Made by a program: the position numbers and the translations under genes
Shown here: positions 23,578 to 32,148 of the stretch, piece by piece
Layout: the number at the start of each line of letters is the position of its first letter
Position numbering within the stretch: position 1 is the stretch's first letter
The notes under the pieces: model-generated
What the model was told of the DNA's origin: nothing
The model's input: only the letters and a program-made list of their open reading frames with translations
Databases searched by the model: none
Assembly (NCBI GenBank): GCA_016787345.1
Contig: JAEUUU010000080.1
Span: 1 to 35,482, forward strand
DNA length: 35,482 nt
Direction: 5' to 3'
Source: Saprospiraceae bacterium
Lineage (GTDB): Bacteria; Bacteroidota; Bacteroidia; Chitinophagales; Saprospiraceae

Positions 23578-23820
23578 GATTAAGGCGGCTTGATTTTGGT
23601 TTGGAAATCGAAATCGGAATTACTGTCGGGAATAACAGTACAAGAGTAATAATGTTTTGCGAAACCCAACAATCCCGCACGATAATAATTTTTTCAAAGA
23701 ATAAAAGCCGACAAATACGGGAGCGCCCGCCAAGTCGCCTTTTATAATCCGGCCTACCCAACCCTGCCCGGAAAGCATGCGTAATGGAAGAAACATTCAT
23801 TCATAAAAAAGCATGCACCA

Positions 23821-25530
23821 ATGAAAAATCTCCTTTATTTCCTGTTTCCCGCCTTGTTGATGGCTTTTGTCTGGCAATCGTGCTGGAAAGACGATGCGCC
23901 ACCCTTTTTCGAGCCTACGGCCGAAGTTTCCTTTTCCGGCCGGGTGACCGACGCGCAAGGGCAGCCGGTGACCGATGCCGCCGTGCGAGCCGGCGGCGCA
24001 TTTGCCAAGACCGACGAAAACGGCATATTTCGCCTTCAGGCCGTGCGTCTGCCTGCACGCGACGCCCGGCTGTCGGTCAACAAAATTGGTTATTTTGAAT
24101 TTTCGCGCAGCTATATCGTCGAAGAAGGCGCCACAAAACTGGTGGAGGTTCAACTTGTCACCCGCGAATTGGTGGGTACGCTGAATGCTTCCGCGGGCGG
24201 CGCCCTTACGGTGCCAGGCGGCGGCAAACTGGACTTTCCGGCCGGTTCGGTTGCCCGTCCCGACGGCAGCGTGTACAACGGAACCGTACGCGTCTTTGCC
24301 CACTATATCGACCCGACTTCCGACAACTGGTACCTGCAAATGCCCGGCGACCTGCGCGCCCTCAACCTCGTCGGCGAAGAAGTGGGGCTCGTGACCTTCG
24401 GCATGATGGCCGTCGAACTGGAAAGCAACGCCGGCGAACCCCTGCAGGTCGCCGCGGGCCAAACCGTGGAAATCCGGATGCCCGTGCAAACTGACCAAAA
24501 CTCGGCGGCGCCGGAAACCATCCCGCTGTGGTGGTACGACACGGATCGCTCCCGCTGGATCGAGGAAGGCAGCGCCCAGCGCCAGGGCAACGAATACGTC
24601 GGCCGGGTGAACCATTTTACGTGGTGGAACTGTGATTTTCCGGGAGAACGCATACAATTGAGCGGCCAGGTATTTTTGGGCGACCTCGACCACCCTTTGT
24701 CGGGCGTACACGTGTGGGTATGCCCGCAGGATGCCTCGATCGGCTGGGGTTGCGGACACGGAGAGACGGATATGGGAGGCAATTTTGCGGGCGGCGCGCC
24801 GCTGGGTATCCCGCTCGAAATAAGGATCGATATTTTTTCCGGGCCTTGTGCCGGCCAAACCCTCTACAGCCAGTCGATCGGGCCGTTCAGCGCCGATACC
24901 GATCTGGGGGCGATCATCATACCGGGCGATCAGTTGCAGCCATTTATCGTAAGCGGCCGCGTAGTGGATTGCAGCCAGCAGGCGGTGACCAGCGGATATG
25001 CGCGGATTTCCAGCAATGGCCTTACGGGATATGCCTTTACGGACAATGACGGCAATTTCACGCACACCTTCGTTTGCCTGCCTACGCCGGCCGACGTAAC
25101 GGTAACAGCTTACAACACGGCTTTGCTGCTTCAATCGGCGCCTGAGACTTTCACCAACGCGGTTTCGCCGCTGGCAACCGGCAATCTGGAAACGTGCAAC
25201 ACGCTGACTGAATTCATTCAATACCTGCTTGACGGCGTGAGTTTTGTGGATGCTGACCCCGCAATTGAGTATTGGGCGCCTTATACCAACATCTACGGGG
25301 GGCAGACACCCTTCTTCATCAGTTTTTCCAATAATGCGCAAACGGGCGACTTCCCGGTACTCGGTTTTTCCGTCGGGCAGGATTCGATCGGGACCCCTAA
25401 TATCACGACTACCGTGACCGAATTCGGCAATCCCGGCGAACACGTGATCGGCAGTTTCAACGGTACTTACCAGGACATTCAAGGCAACAACCATACGCTC
25501 TCCGGCAGTTACAAGGTGCTGCGGCAATGA
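23821..25530 (+). CDS. Lipoprotein with carboxypeptidase-regulatory-like domains and a CILP-like module
   Basis: 569 residues. The signal peptide ends at WQSC with Cys21 probably lipidated (unusual lipobox). Residues 36-112 form a carboxypeptidase-regulatory-like beta domain (SGRVTDAQGQPVTDAAVRAGGAFAKTDENGIFRL). Residues 118-270 contain GGGKLDFPAGSV...GTVRVFAHYIDPTSDNWYLQMPGDLRAL...GLVTFGMMAVELESNAGEPLQVAAG...IPLWWYDTDRSRWIEEGSAQ. This resembles the central region of animal CILP/FAM171-type extracellular proteins. Two more regulatory-like domains follow (about 278-360 and 376-450), and a C-terminal beta region. It is probably anchored on the cell surface or in the outer membrane. It stands alone with a hairpin after its stop. 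Confidence 0.85.
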   Translation: MKNLLYFLFPALLMAFVWQSCWKDDAPPFFEPTAEVSFSGRVTDAQGQPVTDAAVRAGGAFAKTDENGIFRLQAVRLPARDARLSVNKIGYFEFSRSYIVEEGATKLVEVQLVTRELVGTLNASAGGALTVPGGGKLDFPAGSVARPDGSVYNGTVRVFAHYIDPTSDNWYLQMPGDLRALNLVGEEVGLVTFGMMAVELESNAGEPLQVAAGQTVEIRMPVQTDQNSAAPETIPLWWYDTDRSRWIEEGSAQRQGNEYVGRVNHFTWWNCDFPGERIQLSGQVFLGDLDHPLSGVHVWVCPQDASIGWGCGHGETDMGGNFAGGAPLGIPLEIRIDIFSGPCAGQTLYSQSIGPFSADTDLGAIIIPGDQLQPFIVSGRVVDCSQQAVTSGYARISSNGLTGYAFTDNDGNFTHTFVCLPTPADVTVTAYNTALLLQSAPETFTNAVSPLATGNLETCNTLTEFIQYLLDGVSFVDADPAIEYWAPYTNIYGGQTPFFISFSNNAQTGDFPVLGFSVGQDSIGTPNITTTVTEFGNPGEHVIGSFNGTYQDIQGNNHTLSGSYKVLRQ

Positions 25531-25566
25531 GGGAGGAGAGGGAATATGTGTCCCTTGTGATATTAT

Positions 25567-25632
25567 TTCACGCAAAGTCGCAAAGCGCGCGAAGCTTATG
25601 CTCCTTTGGCGGCTTTTGCGACTTTGCGTGAA
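25567..25632. terminator. Bidirectional hairpin between convergent genes
   Basis: Perfect 18-bp arms (25567-25584 and 25615-25632) of sequence TTCACGCAAAGTCGCAAA and its inverse, with a 30-nt spacer. It lies between the stops at 25530 (plus) and 25657 (minus). CGCAAAG-word hairpins of this type are recurrent intergenic repeats in Bacteroidota genomes, so it may be both repeat and terminator. Confidence 0.65.
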
Positions 25633-25656
25633 TTTCAACAGCAGTTGAATATACCC

Positions 25657-26874
25657 TTACGTCTTCGGCTTATCCGGCGCCGGAGCGCTGGCGTGGTAGT
25701 CTTTTTGAATCTGGCCGGCGTAGTTATCGAGCAATTCGAGGATGCGTTCGCGTTTTTCCGACTGTACGATGAGGCCGATATGGTGTTCCATATTGCGCAA
25801 TCGCCAGACGATTTCCGGGTCTTCGAACTGATTGTCGTCGGGCCACTCCTGGCGGGTAAGCGAAACAATGATACCGGCGTACAGTGAATTGATTTTCGGC
25901 AAACTGTATTGCTCTCCTGTCGCGACGGCGACTTCCAGGCGTGCCCATTCGTACCAGATATTGATTCCCGACGAATATTCCACCATCTCGGCCAGGTGCG
26001 CCCCGCCCACACGGGAGGAGGTTTCGAGGAAATAAAACTTGCCGTCGTCGTGGCTCTTGATGAATTCGGTATGGCTGGCGCTGTATTGCATGCCGAAGGC
26101 GGTCATTACGTTGCTGGTCGCCTTGTGCAGTTGTTTTTCGTCTTTGGAGCCAAAAGGCACGACCGCGCTGCGGAAAATTCCGCCGCCGTGCGCCACGTCG
26201 AACGGCGGGGCCAGGTATTGCGATGCGCGGGCAAAAACGATTTTTCCACCTTCGGACAGGGCGTCGACGTGGTACACGTCGCCGGGTTTGAACTGCTCTA
26301 CCAGGAAATTGTGCCGTTCGCCGCCAAGCGAGTCGAGGTGCGCCCAGAGTTCTTCTTTGGAGTGAACTTTTTTCATACCCGTGGCAGAAGCCTGGAAACG
26401 CGGCTTGACGATCCAGGGCGTGGGCGTTTTGTCGGCAAACTGGTTGATCTGCTCGTCGTTGAACAGGGCGGAGAAAGGCGGCACCAGGATGCCTTCTTCC
26501 TGGGCTTTCATACGCATGGCCAGTTTGTCGCGGAAGTGTCGCGCCGTCGTCTGGCCCATACCCGGTATGCGGAAGTGTTCGCGTAGTTCGGCGCCTTTTT
26601 CCACATCGAAATCGTCGAGCGCCACGATGCGGTCAATTTTATGGTTGCGCATGAGCCAGGCCAGGCCGCTGATTACGTCGAGCATGTGCCACTCATTGTT
26701 TTCTCCCTGATTGACAAAAAATATCTCGTCGATGGCCTCGCGGGCCCAGGGCTTGTGCTCCAGTTTTTTGGAGGTCAGGAAATACACTTTTGCGCCTGCC
26801 GCTTTGGCGCCGCGCAGGAAGTCGTTGCCTTTAAAATAGCTGGAAATGCAGAGAAATGTCGGTTGCTTGCTCAT
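25657..26874 (-). CDS. ATP-grasp domain carboxylate-amine ligase-like protein
   Basis: 405 residues. An N-terminal pre-ATP-grasp domain (LCISSYFKGNDFLRGAKAAGAKVYFLTSKK) is followed by the ATP-grasp fold: WIVKPRFQASATGMKKVHS (nucleotide-binding Lys and the flexible loop), EELWAHLDSLGGERHNFLVEQFKPGDVYHVDALSEGGKIVF, and the metal-binding stretch FYFLETSSRVGGAHLAEMVEYSSGINIWYEWARLE (Glu and Arg/Gly pattern of the family). Members join a carboxylate to an amine via an acyl-phosphate; substrates are not deducible here. The C-terminus ends in a short PAPDKPKT tail. There is no signal peptide. A -7-like TTGCTTTG lies upstream on the minus strand. Confidence 0.88.
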   Translation of the reverse strand: MSKQPTFLCISSYFKGNDFLRGAKAAGAKVYFLTSKKLEHKPWAREAIDEIFFVNQGENNEWHMLDVISGLAWLMRNHKIDRIVALDDFDVEKGAELREHFRIPGMGQTTARHFRDKLAMRMKAQEEGILVPPFSALFNDEQINQFADKTPTPWIVKPRFQASATGMKKVHSKEELWAHLDSLGGERHNFLVEQFKPGDVYHVDALSEGGKIVFARASQYLAPPFDVAHGGGIFRSAVVPFGSKDEKQLHKATSNVMTAFGMQYSASHTEFIKSHDDGKFYFLETSSRVGGAHLAEMVEYSSGINIWYEWARLEVAVATGEQYSLPKINSLYAGIIVSLTRQEWPDDNQFEDPEIVWRLRNMEHHIGLIVQSEKRERILELLDNYAGQIQKDYHASAPAPDKPKT

Positions 26875-26904
26875 GGCGGTGTTCGTGTGAAACTACGGAT
26901 GAGG

Positions 26905-26912
26905 CAAAGCAA
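26905..26912 (-). promoter_or_regulatory. Probable -7 element for the ATP-grasp gene
   Basis: The minus strand reads TTGCTTTG, one mismatch from TAnnTTTG, 30 bp before the ATG at 26874. The flanking 26921-26960 stretch is a degenerate GAGGATTTGAGGATGTGAAGAT-like repeat. Confidence 0.35.
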
Positions 26913-26983
26913 CGAAAAATATTGAGGATTTGAGGATGTGAAGATGCAAGGATTTGACCGCGCATCGCTTATGGTCCGCAGCC

Positions 26984-28264
26984 TCAGGTTTTCTGGTGTT
27001 TTTTCTTGGCGGCCGGAAACAGAATGTTGTTCAGGATAAGCCGGTAACCAGGCGAGGTCGGGTGCAGGTTCAGGTCGGTGGGCGGGTCGCCGACGAAGTG
27101 GCGGTAGTCTTCGGGGTCGTGGCCGCCGTAATAAGTGAAAAAGCCCTTTCCATAGGCGCTGTGGATATAGCGGGCCTCGTTGGCGGGTTTGTTTTCCCCC
27201 ATGATGAGCACCTGGGGTTTGATAAATTTTTTGATAAAAGCCGTGCTTTGCCCCATAAAACCCTTCACTGTGCGGGTATGGCACTGGGTGAGCATGGTGG
27301 GTACGGGGTCCCATTTGGCTGAAAAATCGAACAGGGTGAAATAGTCCTGTTCCGGATCGACGTTGCGGCCGAGGTTGTGATCCACGGTGGAGTGTTCGTA
27401 GGTCAGCGGGTCGCGAATAAGTTGAAAATCGGTGAACGCCAGGGTTTGGGAGAAATCCAGTTTGGACTGGGCGTTCGGGTCGGCCGGGTCGCCGTCGTAA
27501 ATTTCCGCGCAAATATCGACGCCATTGGCGGCCAGGGCGATGTCGTAGGTGTCGGTGGCGGAGCACATGGCGAACATGAAGCCGCCGCCCATCACGTATT
27601 CACGGATTTTTTTGGCCACGGCGAGTTTGAGTTCGCTGGTTTTATCAAAACCGTTCTGGCGGGCGAGGCCTTCCATCATGCGCACGTGGTCGCGGTACCA
27701 GGGCTGGTTGTGGTACGACGCGTAAAATTTGCCGTACATGCCCGTAAAGTCCTCGTGGTGCAGGTGCAGCCAGTCGTATTCGAGCAATTTGCCTTGCAGC
27801 ACTTCGGTGTCGTACACCACGTCGTAGGGTATTTCGGCGTAGGTCAGCACCATGGTCACGGCATCGTCCCAGGGTTGTATTTCTTCGCCTTTTTCGTTTT
27901 TTTCGGGGGTATAAACGGCGATTTTGGGCGCTTTTTCGAGTTTGATGGCGTCCATGTTCACCTCCGGATTGGCGATTTCGTTGAGGATATTGGTGAATTG
28001 CGCGTTGGCAATCACTTCGTAGCTCACGCCGCGTGTTTTGCACTCTTTTTCAAAAGTCGGGGTGTATTCGAAGCAAAAACTACCGCCCCGGTAGTTGAGC
28101 AGCCACCAGGCTTCCACGCCCTGGGAAATGACCCAATACGTGATGCCGTAGGCTTTGAGGTGGTTGCGCTGGCTCACCTCGTCCATCGGCAACAAAATAT
28201 AGGAAGCGCGGGCTTGTTGGGCGGCCAGTGCCAGCAGAGCAAAAACAACGAGAAATTTACGCAT
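26984..28264 (-). CDS. Exported protein of the family often labelled 'asparagine synthetase B' in Bacteroidota; function unknown
   Basis: 426 residues from the ATG at 28264. The signal peptide is MRKFLVVFALLALAAQQARA. Recognisable family phrases are ILLPMDEVSQRNHLKAYGITYWVISQGVEAWWLLNYRGGSF and YGKGFFTYYGGHDPEDYRHFVGDPPTDLNLHPTSPGYRLILNNILFP. It has neither the N-terminal Cys of the AsnB glutaminase domain nor the SGGxDS ATP-binding motif, so the common label is not supported. The central part (KIAVYTP...WDDAVTMVLTYAEIPYDVVYDTEVL...DWLHLHHEDFTG...GGGFMFAMCSATDT) looks like a class-I glutamine-amidotransferase-like fold with Cys234 in a nucleophile-elbow-like position. That reading is inference. 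Upstream longer frames are not needed. Confidence 0.82.
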   Translation of the reverse strand: MRKFLVVFALLALAAQQARASYILLPMDEVSQRNHLKAYGITYWVISQGVEAWWLLNYRGGSFCFEYTPTFEKECKTRGVSYEVIANAQFTNILNEIANPEVNMDAIKLEKAPKIAVYTPEKNEKGEEIQPWDDAVTMVLTYAEIPYDVVYDTEVLQGKLLEYDWLHLHHEDFTGMYGKFYASYHNQPWYRDHVRMMEGLARQNGFDKTSELKLAVAKKIREYVMGGGFMFAMCSATDTYDIALAANGVDICAEIYDGDPADPNAQSKLDFSQTLAFTDFQLIRDPLTYEHSTVDHNLGRNVDPEQDYFTLFDFSAKWDPVPTMLTQCHTRTVKGFMGQSTAFIKKFIKPQVLIMGENKPANEARYIHSAYGKGFFTYYGGHDPEDYRHFVGDPPTDLNLHPTSPGYRLILNNILFPAAKKKHQKT

Positions 28265-28296
28265 GTCGTAACGTGTTGATAGGCGTGGGGAAAACG

Positions 28297-28330
28297 CCAT
28301 CGGGCGGAAAAAGATTTTCCAGCCCGATGG
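28297..28330 (-). promoter_or_regulatory. Hairpin in the 5' leader of the 'AsnB-like' gene
   Basis: CCATCGGGC (28297-28305) pairs with GCCCGATGG (28322-28330); inside, GGAAAA pairs with TTTTCC around AGA, giving about 15 bp with one bulge. It begins within a few bases of the predicted transcription start, 32 bp upstream of the ATG. It may stabilise the mRNA 5' end or attenuate expression. Confidence 0.5.
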
Positions 28331-28336
28331 ATCAGG

Positions 28337-28344
28337 CAAAAATA
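28337..28344 (-). promoter_or_regulatory. -7 promoter element for the 'AsnB-like' gene
   Basis: The minus strand reads TATTTTTG, an exact TAnnTTTG match, 72 bp upstream of the ATG at 28264. It places the leader hairpin at the very start of the transcript. Confidence 0.5.
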
Positions 28345-28420
28345 CAACCGAAAGAGGCGAAAGACGCGCCCTTCTGCGACCAAGGAGGCCCGTTCGCCGA
28401 AAAATGACCGGTTCATTACC

Positions 28421-30613
28421 GTGAGGAGCGCGTATTTTTCCGGGGTGGAACGCCGGTGCAGAAATATTTCCTTGCTGGAAACAGCCTCCTTCTCCCGTTC
28501 GGGAGCGGGTCTGCTCCTGTTCCTGCTTTTTCCCCTTGCGCTTTTTTCGCAGGTCGCCGACTCCCTCGCGCGCCTGCTCAAAACCGCGCCGCCCGACACC
28601 CACCGCGTCATTCTGCTCACCGATCTGGCCTGGGAAATCAACGAAACCGACACCGATGCCGCCGCCGCCCGCCTGGATGAAGCCATCCGACTGGCGCAAC
28701 AATTACGCTTCGTGCCAGGAGAAGCCACGGCATGGAATGGCCTGGGAGTAGTGGAGGAAATTCGGGGCAACTGGGCCAAAGCCATCGAACATTATCAAAA
28801 AGCCCTGCAATTGCGCGAACAAATCGGCGAGCCCCGCCTCGTCGCCGCCAGCCTCAACAACCTGGGCGTAGCTTACGAAAACCTGGGCGAGTACGACAAT
28901 GCACTGGCCTATCACCGACGCAACCTGGACATCGTCCGGCAACTCCGCGATACCGTGCGCATCGCCCGCGCCCACCTCAACATCGCCGGCGTGTACGAAC
29001 GCTTTGGTTTTTATCCGGAAGCCTTCGATGAAGCCAACAACGCGCGCTACCTCCAGGAAGCCCGACGCGAAAACGGCTACGAACTGGCCAAAACCTATAC
29101 CATGCTCGGCCATGTGCGCTACGAAACCGGTCTCTGGCTCGAAGCCGCCCGCTGGTACCGCGAGTCGCTCCGCCTGCGTCAGGCACTCGACGATCCCTAC
29201 GAGCTAGCCCTCGCCTACAACGATCTGGGCAATGCTCTCGACGAATTCGGCGACAAAAAAAACAACACCGACTCCTCCAAGGCTGCTATTTCCTACTACG
29301 AAAAAGCCCTGAATCTGTACCGCGATCTGGAAGACGAACCCGGTATCGCCGACGTGCTCAACAACCTCGGAACCGCCTACAAACACCTCGGCCAATACGA
29401 CAAAGCCCTGCGCCTGGCCCGCGACAGCGAAGTCATTCGCCTCCGCCTCGACGACCAGCAGGGCCTCATGGAAACCTACAACACCCTGGGCGATACCTAT
29501 TATCGGCTAAAAAAGTACGCGCCGGCCCTCGAATACACCCGCCGCTACCACGACATCGCCCAACGCATCGGCAATGAAAACTATCTGCAAAAAGCCTACA
29601 AGGATTTTGCCGAAATCTATGCCGGCATGGGCAATTACAAACAAGCCTACGAATACCACAAACGCTACGAAGAACTCCGCTACCGCCGCCTGGGGCAGGA
29701 TCAGATCCTGTTCTTCGAACAACGCGAAGGCCTCTTTACCGATATGCGCCGCAAGGATTCGCTCGACCTCGCCGCCCGCGAAGTAGAACGCCAACGCACC
29801 AATCTGGCACTCCAGGATGCCGAACTCGACCGCGCCCGTATCCGCACCTGGGCCGTCGTCGGCGGCGCCCTGGCACTGGCTGCTCTGGCCCTGCTCCTTT
29901 ACAACCGCAACCGCATGCGCGCCCGCGCCAACCGCGAACTCGCCGCCAAAAACGCCCTCATCGAACAGGAGCGCCAACGCGCCGACCAACTCCTTTACAA
30001 CATTCTCCCCGCCGAAACCGCCGAAGAACTCAAGGCCAACAATACCGTCCATCCCGTTCGGTACGAATCGGTTACGGTCATGTTTACCGATTTTGAGGGC
30101 TTTACCAAAATTGCCGAATACCTCTCGCCGGAAGAACTGATCGGCGAACTCAACGAGTGTTTCCTTTTGTTCGACGCCATCGTCGAACGATACGGCCTGG
30201 AAAAGATCAAAACCATCGGCGACGCCTACATGTGCGCCGGCGGATTGCCTACTCCCAACAATACCCATCCGCTCGACGTGGTTCGCGCCGCCCTCGATAT
30301 GCAGGCAGAACTGGCCGCCCGCATGTCGGAGCGAAAAACAGCCGGCCGGCCGGTATTTGCAATGCGCGTCGGCATACACACGGGACCGGTCGTGGCCGGG
30401 GTAGTCGGCAGCCACAAATTTGCCTACGATATCTGGGGCGACACTGTCAATACCGCCGCCCGGCTCGAAGAAGAGGGCGTGACCGGCAGGGTCAACATCT
30501 CCGATACAACGTACCAATTGGTCAAAAACCACTTTGCCTGCTCTTATCGCGGCGAACTGGAAGCCAAACACAAAGGGCGTATCAAAATGTGGTTTGTGGA
30601 AAGCCGGCTATGA
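28421..30613 (+). CDS. TPR-TM class III adenylate cyclase
   Basis: 730 residues from GTG 28421; a TTG about 20 codons in is an alternative start. A hydrophobic segment near 29-44 (GAGLLLFLLFPLALFSQ) looks like a signal peptide. Tetratricopeptide repeats fill about 60-430, followed by a coiled coil, a membrane helix (about 477-497), a second coiled coil, and the cyclase domain. The catalytic set is complete: metal Asp557 (FTDFEGF) and Asp601 (TIGDAY), adenine-specifying Lys597 and Asp670 (YDIWGD), and transition-state Asn677 and Arg681 (NTAAR). It is therefore expected to make cAMP, with periplasmic TPRs sensing an unknown protein signal. The stop overlaps the end of the opposite gene by 6 bp. 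Confidence 0.93.
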   Translation: MRSAYFSGVERRCRNISLLETASFSRSGAGLLLFLLFPLALFSQVADSLARLLKTAPPDTHRVILLTDLAWEINETDTDAAAARLDEAIRLAQQLRFVPGEATAWNGLGVVEEIRGNWAKAIEHYQKALQLREQIGEPRLVAASLNNLGVAYENLGEYDNALAYHRRNLDIVRQLRDTVRIARAHLNIAGVYERFGFYPEAFDEANNARYLQEARRENGYELAKTYTMLGHVRYETGLWLEAARWYRESLRLRQALDDPYELALAYNDLGNALDEFGDKKNNTDSSKAAISYYEKALNLYRDLEDEPGIADVLNNLGTAYKHLGQYDKALRLARDSEVIRLRLDDQQGLMETYNTLGDTYYRLKKYAPALEYTRRYHDIAQRIGNENYLQKAYKDFAEIYAGMGNYKQAYEYHKRYEELRYRRLGQDQILFFEQREGLFTDMRRKDSLDLAAREVERQRTNLALQDAELDRARIRTWAVVGGALALAALALLLYNRNRMRARANRELAAKNALIEQERQRADQLLYNILPAETAEELKANNTVHPVRYESVTVMFTDFEGFTKIAEYLSPEELIGELNECFLLFDAIVERYGLEKIKTIGDAYMCAGGLPTPNNTHPLDVVRAALDMQAELAARMSERKTAGRPVFAMRVGIHTGPVVAGVVGSHKFAYDIWGDTVNTAARLEEEGVTGRVNISDTTYQLVKNHFACSYRGELEAKHKGRIKMWFVESRL

Positions 30614-32002
30614 GCGGGCAAATTGTTCCAGCAGCCACTCCCGCTCCGTCAGCACCGCTTCGTTTTCAATTTTTTGCCGCATGGCCGACACTTCTGCCTT
30701 GTCGTTCCAGTTCAAGGCAATCAGTTTTTGCGTATACCTGGCCAGGTTGAGGTAATTGTTGCGGTGATAGCCCAGGCCCGGTTTCCGGCGGATGTAGATG
30801 ATGAATGCTTCGAGGTGAGCGTGCAGCACCTCGTACTCGTCGAGCGCATAATAGATTTTCAGTGCCATGGTTTTGGCGGCCATGTTGAGCAACGGGTCGT
30901 GGTAGTTGGCATTTTGTAAAAGGGCAAGCGCATCGTCGTATCGTTTTCGGGCAAATTCGAGCCGGGCCCGATTGAAACTATATGCGCTGTCGCGGTAACT
31001 GCGTTCGAGGGCGTTTCGGTAGCGCTGAATGAAGTGTTCCACCCACTCGTATTCGCGGGTATGCAGCCCTGCCGCCACGATGTTGTAGTAGGTAAAATGC
31101 GACAACACACCTTTGTCGAGCAAGTGTCCCTGCGTCAATCCTTCTTTATAAAAATCCATGATGTCGTGGAAAAAAGTGGTCTGCCCCTCATTGACGCGGC
31201 GAATACAATAGTTGACAGCGAAGAGATACAGGTCGCGCAGCTCGTCGGGGTCGAATGCCTGGCTTTGCGCCAGAAACTGTTGTTTGAACCGGGCAAAATA
31301 CCCGGCCGACTCCGGCGACTCCAGCATTTTGAGGCAATAATACCAGGTGGAAATCGCGGGTACTGCCATATAGTCGGCCTGTTGAAGCACCGCCTCCACC
31401 GTCTCCCGGAGGCCAAGGCTTCCGGAGGTCCGGAAGCGTGCGCTATAGGCTGTATGCAGGCATAGGTAGCGCAGTTTCTGCGAAAGCCAAAGCAGGTCCG
31501 CATTGTCGGAAAGCGCGATCAGATAACTTTCGTCTTCCGGATGGCGCAACGAGGCATAGCGCGCTTCTTCCCAAAGCAACATACCTTGCCGTATGTAGTA
31601 TTCGCTGTTGCGCAGGGGTTGCTGCGAAAGCCGGTGCTGGGCGAGTTGCAAGGCATCCTGAAAATGCCGTTCCAGCCCCTTTTGCCGCGAAGCCTGCACC
31701 AGTGCGCTTTCCTGTGCGCCGGGCGTGGCCATCCATTGTTCGAGCGCCAGAAACTGGTCGGCCAGTTTTTGCAAATAACTCAGCAGGAGGCGCAGCTTTT
31801 GCGGGTCGAAAGGCGCCCCCGGACAGGCCCGGGCGTACAAGCTTTCTTTGTCGTCCGACACGTTTTCCAACCCGATGGCCTGGTACAATTGCAGCACGTC
31901 CTGCCGCTGATTGAAGTACGGCGACTGCAAAAACTTTATAAAACGACTTTTTTCTACCTTGTTAAGGGCATTCAGGGTCTGGTTGATTTTAGTTCCCCCC
32001 AT
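30608..32002 (-). CDS. Alpha-helical-repeat protein of unknown function
   Basis: 464 residues, no signal peptide or membrane segment. The protein is almost wholly helical and resembles TPR-like arrays (YKEGLTQGHLLDKGVLSHFTYYNIVAAGLHTREYEWVEHFIQRYRNAL, then NRARLEFARKRYDDALALLQNANYHDPLLNMAAKTMALKIYYAL). Its N-terminus (LNALNKVEKSRFIKFLQSPYFNQRQDVLQLYQAI) is a recurrent motif in uncharacterised Saprospiria proteins, as I recall. No function can be assigned. The -7 element at 32077-32070 fits its start. The 3' end overlaps the cyclase gene by 6 bp. Confidence 0.8.
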   Translation of the reverse strand: MGGTKINQTLNALNKVEKSRFIKFLQSPYFNQRQDVLQLYQAIGLENVSDDKESLYARACPGAPFDPQKLRLLLSYLQKLADQFLALEQWMATPGAQESALVQASRQKGLERHFQDALQLAQHRLSQQPLRNSEYYIRQGMLLWEEARYASLRHPEDESYLIALSDNADLLWLSQKLRYLCLHTAYSARFRTSGSLGLRETVEAVLQQADYMAVPAISTWYYCLKMLESPESAGYFARFKQQFLAQSQAFDPDELRDLYLFAVNYCIRRVNEGQTTFFHDIMDFYKEGLTQGHLLDKGVLSHFTYYNIVAAGLHTREYEWVEHFIQRYRNALERSYRDSAYSFNRARLEFARKRYDDALALLQNANYHDPLLNMAAKTMALKIYYALDEYEVLHAHLEAFIIYIRRKPGLGYHRNNYLNLARYTQKLIALNWNDKAEVSAMRQKIENEAVLTEREWLLEQFARS

Positions 32003-32069
32003 TAGTGTGATAAATTCAAAAAATTGAAAAACAGTTATTTAAACAATAATTTGTTCAAATTTTACTCTA

Positions 32070-32077
32070 CAAAAATA
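32070..32077 (-). promoter_or_regulatory. -7 element for the helical-repeat gene
   Basis: The minus strand reads TATTTTTG (exact TAnnTTTG), 67 bp before the ATG at 32002. It lies back-to-back with the plus-strand promoter at 32088-32119. The A/T-rich context raises the chance of a random match. Confidence 0.4.
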
Positions 32078-32087
32078 AGAAAATGTA

Positions 32088-32119
32088 TTTGCCGGCCGCA
32101 ACTTGCCGACCCACCTTTG
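32088..32119 (+). promoter_or_regulatory. Promoter of the T9SS/DUF7619 gene
   Basis: -33 TTTG (32088-32091), 20-bp spacer, then CACCTTTG (32112-32119), one mismatch from TAnnTTTG. This is the best complete two-part promoter in the window, 29 bp upstream of the ATG at 32149. Confidence 0.55.
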
Positions 32120-32148
32120 TCGTACAAACAGACAAATTTTGAATCCAC

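Noticed and set aside
23549-23800. 83-codon minus-strand frame upstream of the small two-helix membrane gene
   Set aside because: It overlaps the better-supported gene out of frame, has atypical composition, and lies in A/T-rich intergenic DNA.
23797-25638. 613-codon open frame opposite the CILP-like lipoprotein gene
   Set aside because: The plus strand has a signal peptide and recognisable beta domains; the antisense product shows none, and it runs through the intergenic hairpin.
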